From Parvibaculum sp036499025 (GTDB lineage Bacteria > Pseudomonadota > Alphaproteobacteria > Parvibaculales > Parvibaculaceae), in the NCBI GenBank assembly GCA_036499025.1, contig DASYEM010000082.1:1-35645 (forward strand): DNA of 35,645 nt, read 5' to 3'. The position numbers were made by a program, and so were the translations under genes. Below, in pieces: positions 1 through 7,930 of this stretch (its first letter is position 1; every line of letters begins with the position of its first letter). A model generated the notes under the pieces. The model was not told where the DNA came from. It searched no databases and saw only the letters and a program-made list of their open reading frames with translations.

Positions 1-1
1 C

Positions 2-253
2 ATCGTCGGCGAAGGCGCGGTGTTGTCGATGGGCGTTTTCATCAGCGCCTCGACCAAGATCATCGATCGGGCGACCGGCGAAGTGCATATCGGCAAGGTG
101 CCGCCCTATTCCGTCGTCGTGCCGGGTTCGCTGCCGGGCAAGGCCAACCCGGACGGGTCGCCCTCCCCGAGCCTTTATTGCTGCGTTATCGTCAAGACGG
201 TGGACGCCCAGACGCGGGCAAAGACGGCAATCAACGAGCTTTTGCGCGACTGA
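2..253 (+). CDS. dapD: 2,3,4,5-tetrahydropyridine-2,6-dicarboxylate N-succinyltransferase, C-terminal part
   Basis: This is the last 83 codons of DapD, which transfers succinyl from succinyl-CoA to tetrahydrodipicolinate in the succinylase branch of lysine and meso-diaminopimelate synthesis in the cytoplasm. The reading frame is open from base 2 and ends with TGA at 251-253. The visible part has the hexapeptide-repeat end of the left-handed beta helix (IVGEGAVLSMGVFIS, then STKIIDRATGEV) and the DapD-type C-terminus with VPPYSVVVPGSLPG and SLYCCVIVK. The 5' end lies before the window. It is followed 45 bases later by dapE in the same direction, the next desuccinylation step of the branch, which supports the call. 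Confidence 0.93.
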   Translation: MVGEGAVLSMGVFISASTKIIDRATGEVHIGKVPPYSVVVPGSLPGKANPDGSPSPSLYCCVIVKTVDAQTRAKTAINELLRD

Positions 254-298
254 CGGCCCATTTGACGGCTCACGGCGCGGCGCGGTACACGGGATGCC

Positions 299-1489
299 AT
301 GACCGTGCCGACCCCGCCTTACGATCCGCTGGAAATCGCCGTCGAGCTGATCCGCTGTCCCAGCGTCACGCCCGCCGATGAAGGCGCGCTTGCGACGTTG
401 GCCGGATGGCTCGCGCCGCTCGGCTTCAATTGCGAGCGCATGCGTTTCAGCGACGAAAACACGCCCGACATCGACAATCTCTATGCGCGGATCGGCAGTA
501 GCGCCCCTCACTTCTGCTTTGCGGGGCATACGGATGTCGTGCCCGTCGGCGACGCTGACAAATGGACGGTCGATCCCTTCGGCGGCGAAATCAAAGGCGG
601 CAGGCTGTTCGGGCGCGGGGCCGCCGACATGAAGGGTTCAATCGCGAGTTTTGTCGCCGCCGCATCGCGCCTCGTGCGCGAGGGCAAGCTTGTCGACGGT
701 CAGGGCTCGATCAGCCTCCTCATCACCGGCGATGAAGAAGGCCCGAGCGTCAACGGCACGGTCAAGATGCTGAAAGCCCTCAAGGCACGCGGCGAAGCCT
801 TCGATCATTGCCTTGTCGGCGAGCCGACCTGCGTGTCCAAACTCGGCGACATGATGAAGATCGGCCGGCGCGGCAGCATCAACGGCTGGCTCACGGTCCA
901 CGGCATGGCGGGCCATGTCGCCTATCCGCATCAGGCCGACAATCCGCTGCCACGCCTCATGGAAATGATCCGCCGTCTGAACGCACATACGCTTGACAAT
1001 GGCAATGCGCATTTCCAGCCGTCGAACTACGAAGTGACGACTATCGACACAGGCAACACCGCCACCAACGTCATCCCGGGCACCGCGCGCGCTGTTATGA
1101 ATATCCGTTTCAATGACGAGCATACGGGTGCAAGCCTTGATAAATGGATGCGTGGCGTCTTCGATCAGGTGACCCAGGAGATGGGTGGCTCCTATACATT
1201 CGAGACGAAAATTTCCGGCGAGAGTTTCATCACCCCGCCCGGCGATTTTTCAGCCCTCATCGCGGACGCGATCAAGCAAGTCACCGGCGAAACCGCCGAG
1301 ACGTCAACGACGGGCGGCACGTCGGATGCTCGTTTTATCAGGTCCTATGCGCCGGTCGTCGAATTCGGCTTCCAGAACGCCACCATGCACAAGGTGGATG
1401 AACATGTGCCCGTCGCCGATTTCGGCAAGCTCGCCGATATTTACGAAGCCGTGCTGCGCAGCTATTTCAAAAAGGCCCCCACATCTTGA
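299..1489 (+). CDS. dapE: Succinyl-diaminopimelate desuccinylase
   Basis: DapE hydrolyses N-succinyl-LL-diaminopimelate to LL-diaminopimelate and succinate, giving precursor for lysine and peptidoglycan. The 396-residue product is full length for the M20 metallopeptidase family. Zinc-site motifs are visible: FAGHTDVVPVGD (His77, Asp79), GRGAADMKG (Asp110), TGDEEGPS (Glu146/147), GEPT (Glu175) and a late MHKVDEHVP His. The central part (about 185-295) corresponds to the dimerisation lid. The ATG at 299 gives an N-terminus beginning MTVPTPPYDPLEIA, as expected for the family. The stop overlaps the TTG start of murI (TTGA at 1486-1489), so translation is probably coupled. Confidence 0.97.
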   Translation: MTVPTPPYDPLEIAVELIRCPSVTPADEGALATLAGWLAPLGFNCERMRFSDENTPDIDNLYARIGSSAPHFCFAGHTDVVPVGDADKWTVDPFGGEIKGGRLFGRGAADMKGSIASFVAAASRLVREGKLVDGQGSISLLITGDEEGPSVNGTVKMLKALKARGEAFDHCLVGEPTCVSKLGDMMKIGRRGSINGWLTVHGMAGHVAYPHQADNPLPRLMEMIRRLNAHTLDNGNAHFQPSNYEVTTIDTGNTATNVIPGTARAVMNIRFNDEHTGASLDKWMRGVFDQVTQEMGGSYTFETKISGESFITPPGDFSALIADAIKQVTGETAETSTTGGTSDARFIRSYAPVVEFGFQNATMHKVDEHVPVADFGKLADIYEAVLRSYFKKAPTS

Positions 1490-2310
1490 GCGACAACCGG
1501 CCCATCGGCGTTTTCGACAGCGGCATTGGCGGCATCACGGTTCTGAAAGCGTTGCGCGCGCGATTGCCGCATGAGGATCTCGTCTATCTCGGCGACATGG
1601 CGCGGCTACCTTACGGCACCAAGAGCGCCGAGACGGTGACGGCTTATTCGTTGCAGACGACGAAGCATCTGCTGACGCATGACGTGAAGATGATCGTCAT
1701 CGCCTGCAACACGGCATCGTCGGTTGCACTCGGACCTCTCACCGAAGCCCTTGCCCCCATTCCCGTTATCGGCGTAATCGAACCCGGTGCGCGGGCGGGT
1801 GTTGCCGCGACCAAAACAAATCACATCGCGGTCATCGCGACGGAAGCCACGGTGCGTGTCGGCGCTTATGCGCGCGCCATACATGCGCTCGCCCCCGATG
1901 CTCACGTCATTCAGGAGCCCTGCGGGCTTTTCGTGACGCTCGCTGAAGAAGGATGGATTTCGGGCGATGTCGTTGAAGCGACGGCGCGACGGTATCTGAC
2001 GCCGCTCTTCAAGCGCAAGGCTTCGCCTGACACGCTGGTGCTCGGCTGCACGCATTTTCCGGTATTGGCGAAGACGATCCGCAAGGTTGTCGGGCGCGGC
2101 GTGAAGCTCGTCGATAGCGCCGAGACGACGGCGAAGGCTGTCGAAGCGGCGTTGAATGAACGCGGCCTTGCGACGAAGCGGAAGGCCAAAGGCCGCAATC
2201 GCTTTCTCGCCACGGACAGCGCGGAGCGTTTTGCGCGCGTCGGCGGCATTTTCTTCGGCGAGACCATCAGGGCGAAGGATGTCGAGCTGGTCGATCTGCG
2301 CTTCAATTAG
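1486..2310 (+). CDS. murI: Glutamate racemase
   Basis: MurI interconverts L- and D-glutamate, supplying D-Glu for the peptidoglycan stem peptide. The 274-residue product carries the family signatures: N-terminal GVFDSGIGGI (Asp11, Ser12), the first catalytic cysteine in IACNTASS (Cys74) and the second in LGCTHFP (Cys188). The frame starts at TTG 1486, overlapping the dapE stop by four bases. No closer ATG would keep the DSGIGG motif, so the TTG start is preferred. The pairing with dapD-dapE groups two inputs to the same peptide. The C-terminal part has a basic stretch (about 220-240, TKRKAKGR). It converges with truA, with only three bases between the stop codons. Confidence 0.96.
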   Translation: MSDNRPIGVFDSGIGGITVLKALRARLPHEDLVYLGDMARLPYGTKSAETVTAYSLQTTKHLLTHDVKMIVIACNTASSVALGPLTEALAPIPVIGVIEPGARAGVAATKTNHIAVIATEATVRVGAYARAIHALAPDAHVIQEPCGLFVTLAEEGWISGDVVEATARRYLTPLFKRKASPDTLVLGCTHFPVLAKTIRKVVGRGVKLVDSAETTAKAVEAALNERGLATKRKAKGRNRFLATDSAERFARVGGIFFGETIRAKDVELVDLRFN

Positions 2311-2313
2311 ACG

Positions 2314-3054
2314 CTATTCGTAATCGACTTTCAGCAGATAAAGACCGTCCGGCGGCGCGACGGGACCGCAGGCGGTGCGGTCTTTCGCTTTCAACGCGCG
2401 CTCGATATCGCGCCTGCTCCAGCGACCGTCCCCGACCAGCTTCAGTGAGCCTACAATCGAGCGCACCTGATTGTGCAGGAAGCTTCGCGCCCGCGCGGTG
2501 ATCTCGATTTCGTCGCCATAGCGCGCGACGGATAATTCATCGAGCGTCTTTTCCGGCGATTTCGCCTGACATTGCAGAGAGCGAAACGTCGTGAAATCGT
2601 GTTTGCCGATCAGGCTTTGCGCGGCCGCATGCATCGCGTCGGCGTCGAGCGGCACATGAACAAGCCATGCCTGTTTGCGGTCGAGGGTCAGCGGGGCGCG
2701 GCGGTTGACGATGCGATAGAGATAGTGACGGCGGATCGCGGAGAAACGCGCCTCGAATTCGGGACCGGCTTCCACAACTTCGACAATGGCAACCGGATGC
2801 GGACGCAGATGGGCATTGACCGCATCGCGAAGAACATCGGTGCGCACCGCATTTTCAAGATCGATATGCGCGATCTGACCAAGCGCATGAACGCCCGCGT
2901 CGGTGCGGCCCGCCGCGTGGACGCGGATGTCCTGTCCGCAAAAACCTTTGACGGCGGCTTCGAGTGCATCCTGCACCGCGCCGCCATTGGCCTGACTCTG
3001 CCAACCACAGAAATTCGTGCCGTCATATTCGATGGTGAGTTTGTAGCGGGGCAT
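2314..3054 (-). CDS. truA: tRNA pseudouridine(38-40) synthase
   Basis: TruA isomerises uridine to pseudouridine at positions 38-40 of the tRNA anticodon arm. The 246-residue protein is of normal length. The catalytic aspartate lies in GRTDAGVHA (Asp52), and family landmarks include the N-terminal IEYDGTNFCGWQ and a later FLHNQVRSIVG. Its ATG at 3054 shares one base with the fmt stop (TGATG), making it the last gene of a def-fmt-truA run. That order is common in alphaproteobacteria. Confidence 0.97.
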   Translation of the reverse strand: MPRYKLTIEYDGTNFCGWQSQANGGAVQDALEAAVKGFCGQDIRVHAAGRTDAGVHALGQIAHIDLENAVRTDVLRDAVNAHLRPHPVAIVEVVEAGPEFEARFSAIRRHYLYRIVNRRAPLTLDRKQAWLVHVPLDADAMHAAAQSLIGKHDFTTFRSLQCQAKSPEKTLDELSVARYGDEIEITARARSFLHNQVRSIVGSLKLVGDGRWSRRDIERALKAKDRTACGPVAPPDGLYLLKVDYE

Positions 3055-3980
3055 CAGGCGAGCCTCTCGCCTTTCTTCAGCGGAAAGCCGCGCAGGAAAT
3101 CGGCGGCATTCATCGGTCCTTTGCCAGCGCGCTGCAACTTAGTGAGTTTCAACGCGCCGTCGCCGCAAGCAATCGTGATGCCACCGTCGAGCGAAAGGAT
3201 TTCGCCCGCTGCGCCTTTGCCTGCCGCAAGCGTGGCGCGCAGGATTTTGACACGCGTCGAAGCCGCTTCAAAAAAAGCGCCGGGAAAGGGGGTGAGGCCG
3301 CGGATATGGAAATCGAGATCACGGGCCGAGCGCGACCACTCGATGCGCGCTTCGTCCTTTTCTATTTTCTTCGCATAAGTGACGCCGTCGTCCGGCTGCG
3401 GCTTTGCCTGAAGCGTGCCGCGCGAAAGGGCGGCGAGCGCGCGGACCATCAACGATGCACCGATCTGCGAAAGATCGTCATGGAGCGAACCTGCGGTCGA
3501 GGTCGGCGCAATCGGCACATGTTCGGCGAGTAGAACCGGGCCCGTATCAAGGCCCACATCCATCTGCATCACCATGACCCCGGTTTCCGTATCACCCGCC
3601 ATGATCGCGCGCTGAATGGGCGCGGCGCCGCGCCAGCGCGGCAGCAACGAGGCGTGAAGATTGAGGCAGCCGAGACGCGGCGCGTCGAGAACGGGTTTGG
3701 GCAGGATGAGGCCATAGGCGACGACGATGGCGACGTCGAGATTCAAATCGGCGAAGGCCTGCTGCTCTTCGAGCGATTTCAGCGAGACGGGCGTGCGCAC
3801 CGCAAGGCCGTGACTTTCGGCGAAGCGATGCACGGGCGAGGGCTGTTCCGTCATGCCGCGTCCGGCCTTGCGTGGCGGCTGCGAATAGACGGCGGCGACC
3901 TCGTGGCCCGCGCCGATCAGCTCGGACAGGACGGGTACGGAGAATTCCGGCGTGCCCATGAAAGCGATGCGCAAGCTCAT
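3054..3980 (-). CDS. fmt: Methionyl-tRNA formyltransferase
   Basis: Fmt formylates initiator Met-tRNA using 10-formyl-tetrahydrofolate. The 308-residue protein has the N-terminal formyltransferase domain starting MSLRIAFMGTPEFSVP. The catalytic signature NLHASLLPRWRGAAPIQ holds Asn107 and His109, and Asp145 lies in DVGLDTGP, matching the classical Asn/His/Asp triad. The C-terminal tRNA-binding OB-like domain spans about 205-300. It lies 28 bases downstream of def, whose product removes the same formyl group from nascent proteins, and overlaps truA by one base. Confidence 0.97.
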   Translation of the reverse strand: MSLRIAFMGTPEFSVPVLSELIGAGHEVAAVYSQPPRKAGRGMTEQPSPVHRFAESHGLAVRTPVSLKSLEEQQAFADLNLDVAIVVAYGLILPKPVLDAPRLGCLNLHASLLPRWRGAAPIQRAIMAGDTETGVMVMQMDVGLDTGPVLLAEHVPIAPTSTAGSLHDDLSQIGASLMVRALAALSRGTLQAKPQPDDGVTYAKKIEKDEARIEWSRSARDLDFHIRGLTPFPGAFFEAASTRVKILRATLAAGKGAAGEILSLDGGITIACGDGALKLTKLQRAGKGPMNAADFLRGFPLKKGERLA

Positions 3981-4008
3981 GGCTGCGTGACCGGATGGGC
4001 CAGATGGC

Positions 4009-4533
4009 TCAAGCCGGTTCCTTTTCCTGGAATTTCTTCGCCTTGACGAGCTTCTTCAACATGATCGAACGCTTGAGTTTCGAGAGATGATCGATGAAGA
4101 GCACGCCCTTCAGATGATCCATCTCATGCTGAATGCAGGTGGCGAGAAGGCCATCGCAATCCTGCTCGCGGATTTCACCCTGATAGTCGAGGTAGCGAAT
4201 GCGGCATTGCGCGGGGCGCTCGACGTCTTCATAGAATTCCGGCACAGAGAGACAGCCTTCTTCGTAGACGGCGGTTTCGTCGGAGGTCGAGAGGATTTCC
4301 GGGTTGATGTAATAGCGCGGCTCGGGCGGTTCGCCTTCGCGGGCGAGGTCCATCACGATCACCTGCTTCGGCACGCCGACCTGAATGGCGGCGAGGCCGA
4401 TGCCCGGCGCGTCATACATGGTTTCCAGCATGTCATCCATCAGGCGGCGCAGCTCGTCATCCACTTTGGCGACGGGCTTCGATACCTGTTTGAGGCGCGG
4501 GTCAGGCGCGGTGATGATCTCGCGGATGGTCAT
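4009..4533 (-). CDS. def: Peptide deformylase
   Basis: Def removes the N-formyl group from nascent polypeptides. The 174-residue protein shows all three metal-site motifs: GIGLAAIQVG (about 44-53), EGCLSVP (Cys94) and QHEMDHLKG (His136, catalytic Glu137, His140). I chose the ATG at 4533, which gives the typical MTIREIITAPDPRLK start. An in-frame TTG at 4572 would add 13 residues that do not resemble the family. The C-terminus ends in a Lys-rich tail (KKLVKAKKFQEKEPA). It is the first gene of def-fmt-truA. Confidence 0.96.
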   Translation of the reverse strand: MTIREIITAPDPRLKQVSKPVAKVDDELRRLMDDMLETMYDAPGIGLAAIQVGVPKQVIVMDLAREGEPPEPRYYINPEILSTSDETAVYEEGCLSVPEFYEDVERPAQCRIRYLDYQGEIREQDCDGLLATCIQHEMDHLKGVLFIDHLSKLKRSIMLKKLVKAKKFQEKEPA

Positions 4534-4596
4534 GGCCTTGAAATAAGCTCCCGGACCATGCCCGTCAAGCAAGCTAAAAACCGGCGGAAACCTTGG

Positions 4597-5043
4597 CTAT
4601 TTCTGGTCGCAATTGGCGGTGCAGACCTGGTATTCGCGGATCTCGCCGCCGCAGGAGCGGTAGCACATCTGATATTGGGGCACGCATTCGGATCCCATCT
4701 GGTCGCACTGGTAATAGCTTGGATAGCCGCGCGAGGGCTCCTTGGGTTCAGGAAACTTAGAGGGATCTTTGGCAAAGAGCTTCAAGGCGACGATGTAGTT
4801 GTCCTTGGCTTTCTGGTAGTCGCGCTCGATCTGGCGGTCGGCATCCTTGCGGCACATCTCCTTCTGGCGACGGCCATGCTCGAGACATTGCGACTGGTCC
4901 GACTGGCAGTTGGAAACGCATTGCATACCGGACTTCGTCGCCGGCGGTTTGAAGTCGTAGCGAGTTTCCATGAACGGCCCGCAGGCCGCCAACCCCAGAA
5001 AAACGGCGAAAACGCCCAGAATTTTGCACATGACTGCCCCCAT
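4597..5043 (-). CDS. Cysteine-rich lipoprotein of unknown function
   Basis: A short exported protein with a hydrophobic leader and a lipobox ending LGLAAC, so the mature protein would begin with a lipidated cysteine. Two starts are possible, ATG 5043 and ATG 5031. Both keep the leader and both have a G-rich stretch at suitable spacing. The mature part holds ten more cysteines in two groups. The first begins QCVSNC and continues to about residue 65. The second, near the C-terminus, contains a CX3C-X9-CX3C arrangement (CYRSC then CTANC). A charged, probably helical linker lies between them. I do not recognise the family. An extracytoplasmic, disulphide-bonded protein is the plain reading. It is divergent from rmuC. 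Confidence 0.75.
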   Translation of the reverse strand: MGAVMCKILGVFAVFLGLAACGPFMETRYDFKPPATKSGMQCVSNCQSDQSQCLEHGRRQKEMCRKDADRQIERDYQKAKDNYIVALKLFAKDPSKFPEPKEPSRGYPSYYQCDQMGSECVPQYQMCYRSCGGEIREYQVCTANCDQK

Positions 5044-5060
5044 TTAGATGCCCCGTTCCC

Positions 5061-5078
5061 ACACATAATCACACATAA
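5061..5078. promoter_or_regulatory. Direct repeat ACACATAA in the lipoprotein-rmuC intergenic region
   Basis: Two copies of ACACATAA lie exactly ten bases apart, one helical turn, in the divergent region between the lipoprotein and rmuC. This could be a regulator site. The sequence alone does not show which protein would bind. Confidence 0.25.
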
Positions 5079-5188
5079 GGGGAAAATCGAAGACGGCGGC
5101 GGGCTAAAAATGCCGTTGCCGGGAATCGGCTATAGTTGTCGGTAAGTTGTCGGTTCTTGCCGAACCAGACGCCTCAACAAGGTTGCCT

Positions 5189-6307
5189 ATGACCGATCCG
5201 CTTTCCTTCCTCCTCGGCGCGCTCATCGTGGCGGCTTTCGCGGGGATTATTTTCTGGCTCACCCGCCCCCGGACGGTCGCGGGACCGAACCCGCTCGAAG
5301 GCGAGTTCGCCCGTCTCGCGAGCCAGCAGAACGAGATGGTCGGCCGGCTCGCCGCCATGGCGCAGGCGCAATCGCTGGCCCAGACCGCGCTCAGCCAGAC
5401 GCTCAATGAACGGCTCGACCTCGTGAGCACCCGCATGGGCGTGAGCCTTGAGGAGAGTTCAACTAAGACCATCGAGACGCTCGGCAATCTGGCGACGCGG
5501 CTTGCGGTCATCGACGAGGCGCAGAAGAACATCACGGCGCTGTCGACGCAGGTCGTCGGACTTCAGGACATTCTGGCCAACCGTCAGGCGCGCGGCGCTT
5601 TCGGCGAAGTGCAGTTGCAGGACATCGTGAAGAGCGCGCTGCCGCCATCGGCCTATGCGTTTCAGGCGACGCTGAAAGGCGGCTCGCGCGCCGACTGTCT
5701 CGTGCATCTGCCGAACCCGCCCGGCTCCATCGCCATCGATGCGAAGTTTCCGCTCGACGCCTACCATCTGCTGCGCAATGCGAAAGACGATGCCGAACGG
5801 CTCGTCGCGCAGCGGCAGTTTCGCGGCGATCTGCTGAAACATGTGGCGGCGATTTCGGAAAAATATATCGTGCCGGGCGAGACGGCGGAATCGGCGCTGA
5901 TGTTCCTGCCGTCGGAAGCGGTTTATGCCGAACTCCATGCGAATTTTCCAGACGTGGTGACGAAATCCTATCAGGCGCGCGTCTGGATCGTTTCGCCGAC
6001 GACCTTGATGGCGACGCTCAATACGGTGCGCGCGGTGCTGAAGGACGTCGAGATGCGCAAGCAGGCGGGTGTCATCCAGAAATATGTCGGGCTGTTGCTA
6101 AAGGATGTGAAGCTGCTCGACGAGCGCACCGAGAATTTGGAAAAGCATTTCCAGATGGCAGAGAAGGACATCCGCCAGATCCGCACCTCCGCTGACCAGA
6201 TCACCAAACGTGGCGACAAGATTCACGACGTGGAGCTTGGCGAAGCCGATGCCGATGTGGCTCTGGCGCCCGCGCGCGTTGACCGCGATCTGCTGACCAG
6301 CAACTGA
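5189..6307 (+). CDS. rmuC: RmuC family protein (limits recombination at inverted repeats)
   Basis: RmuC-family proteins are putative nucleases that limit recombination at inverted repeats. The 372-residue product has an N-terminal membrane helix (about 5-24), a coiled-coil-like segment (about 50-130) and the RmuC core beginning near GAFGEVQLQDIV, with KGGSRADCLVHLP and AIDAKFPLDAYH. A second helical segment follows near the end (LLKDVKLLDERTENLEKHF). The ATG at 5189 puts the membrane helix right at the N-terminus; an in-frame ATG at 5147 would add 14 unlikely residues. The stop shares one base with the next gene's ATG (TGATG). Confidence 0.92.
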   Translation: MTDPLSFLLGALIVAAFAGIIFWLTRPRTVAGPNPLEGEFARLASQQNEMVGRLAAMAQAQSLAQTALSQTLNERLDLVSTRMGVSLEESSTKTIETLGNLATRLAVIDEAQKNITALSTQVVGLQDILANRQARGAFGEVQLQDIVKSALPPSAYAFQATLKGGSRADCLVHLPNPPGSIAIDAKFPLDAYHLLRNAKDDAERLVAQRQFRGDLLKHVAAISEKYIVPGETAESALMFLPSEAVYAELHANFPDVVTKSYQARVWIVSPTTLMATLNTVRAVLKDVEMRKQAGVIQKYVGLLLKDVKLLDERTENLEKHFQMAEKDIRQIRTSADQITKRGDKIHDVELGEADADVALAPARVDRDLLTSN

Positions 6308-6828
6308 TGCGGTTCGTTGCGATCTCCGGCAGCTTGCGGCGCGTGTCTTCGAACACGGCGTTGCTGGAAGCGGCGGCGGAGCTTGCGCCGGAAGGCGTCG
6401 AGATCGCGCTTTATGACGGCATCGGCGCATTGCCGCATTTCAATCCAGATATCGCAGACGATGACGCGCCTGCAAGCGTTGCGGCGTTTCGCGCGGCGCT
6501 TGCCGCGTCGGATGGCGTGATCTTCTCGACGCCGGAATATGCGCATGGACTGCCGGGCGTGTTGAAGAACGCGCTCGACTGGGTGGTCGGGAGCAGTGAA
6601 CTCGTTGAAAAGCCGGTGGCGCTGTTCAATGCCTCGCCGCGCTCGACCTATGCAGTGGCCTCGCTCATCGAGATTTTGACGGTGATGTCGGCGCGGGTGA
6701 TCGGGGACGCGTCGGTGACGGTGCAGCTTGCGGGGCGCGCGCTGCCGGAGGGCGGGATAGCCGCGGATGCGGAGCTTGCCGGGATGTTGCGCGGGGCGAT
6801 TGCGGCTTTGGTTGCGGCGGCGCGCTAG
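6307..6828 (+). CDS. NAD(P)H-dependent FMN reductase (flavodoxin-like, ChrR/YieF type)
   Basis: A 173-residue flavodoxin-fold oxidoreductase. The N-terminal GSLRRVSSNTALLEAA is the phosphate-binding loop of the NADPH-dependent FMN reductase family (GSxRxxSxN), and STPEYAHGLPGVLKNALDW is the second family signature for flavin contact. Relatives reduce FMN, quinones, azo compounds or chromate; the true substrate cannot be told here. Its ATG overlaps the rmuC stop by one base, so the two are co-translated. The link between a DNA-maintenance protein and a flavin reductase is positional only. Confidence 0.9.
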   Translation: MRFVAISGSLRRVSSNTALLEAAAELAPEGVEIALYDGIGALPHFNPDIADDDAPASVAAFRAALAASDGVIFSTPEYAHGLPGVLKNALDWVVGSSELVEKPVALFNASPRSTYAVASLIEILTVMSARVIGDASVTVQLAGRALPEGGIAADAELAGMLRGAIAALVAAAR

Positions 6829-6842
6829 CCGTTAGTGCGGGG

Positions 6843-6886
6843 CCTCGTCCTTCGAGACGCCGCTGCGCGGCTCCTCAGGATGAGGG
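6843..6886. repeat. Dispersed palindromic repeat family R1, copy a
   Basis: A 44-base imperfect inverted repeat whose ends read CCTCGTCCTTCGAG and, on the other strand, CCTCATCCTGAGGAG, around a GCCGC-TGC-GCGGC core. Near-identical copies occur at 9623, 17517, 17610 (inverted) and 25317. This copy sits between two convergent stop codons. Confidence 0.9.
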
Positions 6887-6904
6887 TTCATTTATGTGCC
6901 ACAT

Positions 6905-7714
6905 TCAATCGAAACGAAAGGCGGAGATCGTTGTTTCCATCACGCGGTCGCCGAAGATGCGCTGGCCTTTGCCGTCGCCTGCCGCGCCTGCGGCGATCAT
7001 CAGCGGCAGGAGATGTTCTTCGCCGCCGACGGGATGAGACTGGCGCGCGCCGGGCGCGTTGGCCCAGTCGGCAAGCGCTGCATTGCGCGCAGCGGGATCG
7101 GCTGAGACCACCGAGGTGAGCCAGGCGTCGAAGGCGTCGGATACGGGGCCGAAGGCCGGATTGCCGTAGCCGCGCATGTTGTGGAAGCTCATGCCGCTGC
7201 CGAGGATCAGTACATCTTCGTCGCGCAGGGCTTCGAGCGCACGGCCCGCTTCGATATGGGCGGCGGCGTCGAGATCGGCGCGGATCGAGAATTGCACCAC
7301 CGGAATTTCGGCGTCGGGGAAGACCAGCTTCAGCGGAATGAAGACGCCGTGATCGAAGCCGCGCGTGAGGTCGATGCCGTTCGCCACGCCGTCCGCCGAC
7401 AGAAGCCCGCGCACGCGGGCGGCGAGATCGGGGCTGCCGGGCGCGCCGTATCGAAGCTGGTAGGTGTGTTCGGGGAAGCCGTAATAATCGTAGATCAGAT
7501 CGGGCTTCGCGTTGCCGCCGACTTCGAATGTCGGCGTCAACCAATGGGCGGAAACGAGCAGGATCGCTTTCGGGCGGCGCGGCAGGGTCGCGGCGAGACC
7601 GCTCAGAAACTCCGCCATGCGCGTCCAGGTATCGGCCGGGTTCCAGTCCATGAAGAAACAGGGACCGCCGCCATGCGGGATGAAGAGGGTCGGCATTCTG
7701 GTTTTATCGGTCAT
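6905..7714 (-). CDS. LigB-type class III extradiol ring-cleavage dioxygenase family (DODA/YgiD-like)
   Basis: A 269-residue member of the LigB superfamily of non-haem metal dioxygenases, which cleave catechol-type or DOPA-like rings. Likely metal ligands are His14 (FIPHGGGP), His57 (LLVSAHW) and His122 (GFDHGVFIPL). A further active-site histidine probably lies in SGMSFHNMRGYG or EEHLLPLM. Length and the N-terminal HGGGP match the YgiD/4,5-DOPA dioxygenase-like branch. The ATG at 7714 was chosen; an ATG six codons later would also keep all motifs. There is no neighbouring catabolic gene, so the substrate is unknown. Confidence 0.88.
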   Translation of the reverse strand: MTDKTRMPTLFIPHGGGPCFFMDWNPADTWTRMAEFLSGLAATLPRRPKAILLVSAHWLTPTFEVGGNAKPDLIYDYYGFPEHTYQLRYGAPGSPDLAARVRGLLSADGVANGIDLTRGFDHGVFIPLKLVFPDAEIPVVQFSIRADLDAAAHIEAGRALEALRDEDVLILGSGMSFHNMRGYGNPAFGPVSDAFDAWLTSVVSADPAARNAALADWANAPGARQSHPVGGEEHLLPLMIAAGAAGDGKGQRIFGDRVMETTISAFRFD

Positions 7715-7837
7715 CTCTCGCGCCTTCCGTTTCGCTGCCTTCGATATGCGCCTGCCGACCGGGTACTTCTCAGATGGTCATCGCCATCGTTGTCGTCACC
7801 CGCATGTTCGGTCAGGTTTGGATGGCTGGTGCACTAG

Positions 7838-7930
7838 GCTTGCAGAGGGTCCACGGTCGCCGCCATGATAGCCGGTGCGACCGGAGGCGCCAGCGGCTCT
7901 ATACCCACGCCAAAGGACTTTCCGAAATGA
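7838..7930 (+). pseudogene. Possible C-terminal tail of a degraded Rhs/toxin protein
   Basis: This open stretch has no start codon that makes sense: it is blocked upstream by TAG at 7835-7837. It reads out a Gly/Ala-rich segment AAMIAGATGGASGS and ends at a TGA overlapping the next ATG (ATGA, 7927-7930). Such an overlap is typical of a coupled toxin-immunity pair. Together with the clear Rhs fragments at 8277-8500, I read it as the decayed end of a larger protein. The Gly/Ala segment alone is not diagnostic. Confidence 0.4.
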
